From Solirubrobacter deserti (lineage in GTDB: Bacteria > Actinomycetota > Thermoleophilia > Solirubrobacterales > Solirubrobacteraceae): DNA of 64,000 nucleotides. The stretch spans positions 62,001-126,000 of the forward strand of contig NZ_QPKJ02000008.1 in NCBI RefSeq assembly GCF_003344625.1, read 5' to 3'. The notes beneath the pieces are model-generated. The model searched no databases, was not told the origin of the DNA, and worked only from the letters and a program-made list of their open reading frames with translations. Of the stretch, positions 58,417-64,000 are shown one piece after another (the stretch's first letter is position 1; every line of letters starts with the position of its first letter). The position numbers and the translations under genes are program-made.

Positions 58417-59043
58417 CTAGAGCTCCGAGAGGATCCGCTTGCGCTGCTCGTCGTAGGCCGCGTCGTCGAGCAGCCCGGACGCCTTGAGCTGGTCGAGCTG
58501 GCGCAGCCGGGCCGCGATGTCCTCCGGGTCCTGCGCCGTCCGTGGCTGCCACTGCGGGGCGGGTGCTTCGAACGTGGGCTCGCGAGCCGGCTGCGGCCGT
58601 GGGGGCGGCGTCCCGAAGGTGGCGGCGACCGGCTGTGCCGGCTGCGGCACGGCGTGCCCGTGGCTGCGGCGGCGGCCGACGAACGGGACGGTGAACAGCA
58701 CCATCGGCGCGGAGACGGCGGCGATGATCTCCAGACCGGGGCGCGTGTCGTTCTCGTTGACGTCGAGGATGCCGAGCATCACGCCGGCGCCGACGGCGAT
58801 GATCGCGGGGAGGATGAAGCGCAGCAGCGAGCTGGCCAGCGCCGCGCCGGCGAGCGCGACGAACGCGCCCAGGATCATCAGCACGATCATCTCGCCGAAG
58901 CCGTCCGGGCACGGCGCGCCGAGCACGTTGCCGTACTCGTCGGTCCCGCAGCTGCCGTTCTCGATCGCCTGCGCGATCCCGTAGGTCATGAGGGAGAGCC
59001 CACCGGCAGCCGCTCCGAGTCCGATCGTCGTCCGTATGAGCAC
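58417..59043 (-). CDS. SHOCT-domain membrane protein
   Basis: 208 residues from GTG 59043. Membrane segments include IGLGAAAGGLSLMTYGIAQA and MIVLMILGAFVALAGAALAS; a small Cys loop (GSCGTDEYGNVLGAPCPDG) lies between. A Pro/Gln-rich linker leads to a C-terminal SHOCT motif (RLRQLDQLKASGLLDDAAYD). SHOCT domains are protein-interaction tails. It precedes the repeat-containing membrane protein by 3 bases. Confidence 0.75.
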   Translation of the reverse strand: MLIRTTIGLGAAAGGLSLMTYGIAQAIENGSCGTDEYGNVLGAPCPDGFGEMIVLMILGAFVALAGAALASSLLRFILPAIIAVGAGVMLGILDVNENDTRPGLEIIAAVSAPMVLFTVPFVGRRRSHGHAVPQPAQPVAATFGTPPPRPQPAREPTFEAPAPQWQPRTAQDPEDIAARLRQLDQLKASGLLDDAAYDEQRKRILSEL

Positions 59044-59121
59044 GGCGCGATCGTATGGCCCGTCCGGAACCCCGCGCCATTCGGGGAACCGAACCTTTGG
59101 CGGGGGAGTACCGTCCGCGTG

Positions 59122-60345
59122 GTGAGCGTTACCCGCAAGGAGTTGCTGGCCGGGGGTGCGGCGCTCGCGCTCGTCGGCTGCGGGGAGAAGAAGTCCGCGG
59201 GGCCGGCGTTCTTCGCCCTCGATCCGCGCTGGCGCCACTTCGACGCGTTCCTGTTCGCCGCCCACCCGAAGCCGGTGCGCGACGCGATCGAGCGCCACCG
59301 GCGCGGGCTGGACGCGGGCGCGGCCGACTACCTGCGGCGCCACGAGGCGGAGCTGGACGAGGCGGTGGCGGTCGCCGGCGCGCGGTATCTCGGCGTTCAG
59401 CCCGGGACGCTGGCGTTCGTCGACTCCACCACGATGGGGCTGGCGCTCACCTACCGCGGGCTCCTGCAACCGGGCGACGAGGTGCTCACGACCGAGCACG
59501 ACCACTACGCGACGCACGAGTCGCTGCGGTTGAGCGGCGCGACGGTGCGCCGGGTGCGCCTCTACGACGATCCGGCGCAGGCGTCCGCGGACGCGATGAT
59601 CGGCGCGCTCCGAGGTGCGCTGACCGAGCGCACGAAGGTCGTCGCGCTGACCTGGGTGCACTCGGGCACGGGCGTGAAGCTGCCGCTGATGAAGCTGCGC
59701 GCCGCGCTCGGCAACGCGGTCACGCTCGTGGTCGACGCCGTCCACGCGCTCGGCGTCGAGCCCGATCCCATCGACATCCACCTGTGCGACGTGCTGGTGG
59801 CCGGCACACACAAATGGCTGGGCGGGCCGCGCGGGACGGGCCTGATCTGGTCGATCAAGGCGTGGGACAAGATGGCGCCGGTGATCCCGTCGTTCGGCCG
59901 CGAGCCGTACGGCGCGTGGCTGCAGGGCGAGCCGGTCGGGCCCGTCGAGGCCGACCGGGTCGGCGAGCTGTTCACGCCCGGCGGCTATCACTCGTTCGAG
60001 CACCGCTGGGCGCTCGCACAGGCGTTCGACTGGCAGCACGGGCTCGGTCGCGCGCACGTCGCCGAGCGCACGCACGGGCTGGCGGAGCGCTTGAAGGACG
60101 GGCTGGCGCGCCTGTCGCACGTGCGGCTGGTCACGCCGCGCTCGCGGGAGGTGTCGTCCGGGATCGTGTGCTTCGACGTGGCGGGCATGCGCCCCGACCA
60201 GGTCGTGGACCGCCTGGGACGGCGCCGGATCCGTGCGTCCGTGACCCCGTACGCGGAGCAGCACGTGCGGCTCGGGACCTCGCTGCACGTGGACGCGAAG
60301 GACGTCGACGCCGCCGTGAGCGCTGTGAAATCGCTACGGGGGTAG
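59122..60345 (+). CDS. Exported PLP-dependent class V aminotransferase-fold enzyme
   Basis: 407 residues. N-terminus SVTRKELLAGGAALALVGCG looks like an export signal with a lipobox (LVGC) and a twin-arginine-like start in which Arg-Arg is Arg-Lys. The rest is a class V aminotransferase fold: FVDSTTMGLALTYRGLL, LTTEHDHYATHESLRLSG, the PLP-phosphate Asp region (LVVDAVHALGVEP) and the Schiff-base Lys 231 in AGTHKWLGGPRG. Isopenicillin-N-epimerase-like and cysteine-desulfurase-like relatives exist. The start is GTG 59122 or 59119. Export of a PLP enzyme is unusual and needs a folded-protein route such as Tat. Confidence 0.8.
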   Translation: MSVTRKELLAGGAALALVGCGEKKSAGPAFFALDPRWRHFDAFLFAAHPKPVRDAIERHRRGLDAGAADYLRRHEAELDEAVAVAGARYLGVQPGTLAFVDSTTMGLALTYRGLLQPGDEVLTTEHDHYATHESLRLSGATVRRVRLYDDPAQASADAMIGALRGALTERTKVVALTWVHSGTGVKLPLMKLRAALGNAVTLVVDAVHALGVEPDPIDIHLCDVLVAGTHKWLGGPRGTGLIWSIKAWDKMAPVIPSFGREPYGAWLQGEPVGPVEADRVGELFTPGGYHSFEHRWALAQAFDWQHGLGRAHVAERTHGLAERLKDGLARLSHVRLVTPRSREVSSGIVCFDVAGMRPDQVVDRLGRRRIRASVTPYAEQHVRLGTSLHVDAKDVDAAVSAVKSLRG

Positions 60346-60387
60346 GCTCATTGACACGAAAATCCACTCCTACGGGAGCTTGAAACC

Positions 60388-63222
<2,835 letters not shown>

Positions 63223-63223
63223 C

Positions 63224-64000
63224 TTGCCGCTACCGGAGACCCTGCGCCGGCTGCTCACCGCAGCCGGCCCGTCCGGCTACGAGCAGGCGCCGGCCGCGGT
63301 GTTCCGCGAGGCGGCGTCGGCGTTCGCCGAGGTGAGGCACGACACCGTGGGCTCCACGGTCGCGCGCGTCCCCGGCACGGGCGGCGGGAAGTCGGTCGCG
63401 GTCGTCGGGCACATCGACGAGATCGGGCTGATCGTCCACCACATCGACGACGACGGGTTCCTGTGGTTCACCGGCGTCGGCGGGTGGGACCCGATCGTGC
63501 TCGTCGGCCAGCGGGTCGACATCGCGACGCGCGGCGGGGTCGTTCCGGGAGTCGTCGGCAAGCGGCCGATCCACCTCATGAAGGAGGAGGACCGCAAGAA
63601 GGGCCCCGAGCTCAAGCACCTGCACATCGACATCGGCGCCGCCGACGGGGATGAGGCGCGGCGCCTGGTGCGGATCGGGGACGTCGCCGTGATCGCCGGG
63701 GAGCCGTTGGAGTTTCCCGGCGGGCGGTTCGTCTCACGCTCGATGGACAACCGGCTCGGGTGCTACATCGCGCTGGAGGCCGCCCGGCTCGTGAGCGAGG
63801 CGGGCGGTGCGCCCGGCGACGTGTACGCCGTCGCGGTCGCGCAGGAGGAGATCACCTTCGGCGGGTCGCACACCACGGCCTACTCGCTGGCGCCGGACGT
63901 GGCGATCGCCGTCGACGTGACCTTCGCCACCGATCAGCCGGGCATCTCCGAGCAGGAGCTGGGCAAGCACCGCTTCGGGTCGGGCGCCGTGCTGACGCGC
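63224..64000 (+). CDS. M42-family aminopeptidase, C-terminus beyond the window
   Basis: The visible 259 residues run from TTG 63224, directly after the acnA stop, to the right edge. M42 peptidases are cobalt- or zinc-dependent aminopeptidases. Metal ligands are visible: His and Asp in VVGHIDEIGL, Asp in SMDNRLGCY, the Glu pair in AQEEITFGGSH and Asp in AVDVTF. The N-terminal TAAGPSGYEQAPAAVF matches the family start. The remaining C-terminal part is outside the window. Confidence 0.87.
   Translation, partial: MPLPETLRRLLTAAGPSGYEQAPAAVFREAASAFAEVRHDTVGSTVARVPGTGGGKSVAVVGHIDEIGLIVHHIDDDGFLWFTGVGGWDPIVLVGQRVDIATRGGVVPGVVGKRPIHLMKEEDRKKGPELKHLHIDIGAADGDEARRLVRIGDVAVIAGEPLEFPGGRFVSRSMDNRLGCYIALEAARLVSEAGGAPGDVYAVAVAQEEITFGGSHTTAYSLAPDVAIAVDVTFATDQPGISEQELGKHRFGSGAVLTR

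Overview
The window is very GC-rich, with short intergenic gaps, many GTG/TTG starts and many 4-base stop/start overlaps. Gene content fits a Gram-positive-type actinobacterium: MmpL exporters, DUF1707 and SHOCT proteins, ECF sigma factors, a lutABC cluster and UppP. Long secreted mosaics with an actinobacterial-style C-terminal module, and an RTX protein with a Lys-rich beta C-terminus, point towards Thermoleophilia (Solirubrobacter/Conexibacter-like). That placement is inference. No rRNA, tRNA, CRISPR array, insertion sequence or prophage was seen.

Layout. 1-4574: an NTF2-like gene and a divergent MarR gene separated by three matching palindromes; two small secreted proteins; a sigma factor fused to an anti-sigma-like zinc motif, a membrane segment and a frameshifted SH3 tail; and an HD-GYP phosphodiesterase. 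4549-10864: a minus-strand operon (MmpL, histidine kinase, response regulator, hypothetical) divergent from a second MmpL. 10953-19391: a 1344-residue secreted carbohydrate-type mosaic, an ECF sigma with its membrane partner, a secreted protein and an RTX protein. 19525-26324: small metabolic and regulatory genes, including ThuA / Gfo-Idh-MocA, methyltransferase + PPOX, AraC, and ArsR + SRPBCC sharing one palindromic promoter with a nucleoside-diphosphate-sugar epimerase-like gene. 26325-26774: a non-coding interval framed by a 33-bp inverted repeat. 27308-29568: AAA ATPase plus TPR protein. 29630-35215: a secreted double amidase and a secreted M14 carboxypeptidase. 35268-40494: a coupled operon of an enolase-superfamily dehydratase, a quinone-oxidoreductase-like enzyme and lutABC, then a DUF3817 protein.

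40595-45970 is the most interesting segment. A short acidic protein and a 1462-residue protein both carry an N-terminal GNAAVA[RQ]L motif of the kind found in toxins associated with extracellular contractile injection systems. The large protein has an Ala/Pro/Ser linker, a helical body and a C-terminal domain of lower GC, and is followed 3 bases later by a candidate immunity gene.

45977-50104 is a minus-strand operon (aldehyde dehydrogenase, FAH-family enzyme, a small TetR-like remnant, zinc dehydrogenase, SDR) that looks like oxidative pentose/sugar-acid breakdown ending at 2-oxoglutarate. 50168-64000 is mostly housekeeping: uppP, pncB, pcm, pncA, a 3-hydroxyisobutyrate-dehydrogenase-like enzyme, a Vms1/eRF1-like protein, a nucleotidyltransferase, a phosphoesterase, two membrane proteins, an exported PLP enzyme, acnA and a truncated M42 peptidase. 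NAD salvage is represented by pncA and pncB, only about 1 kb apart on opposite strands.
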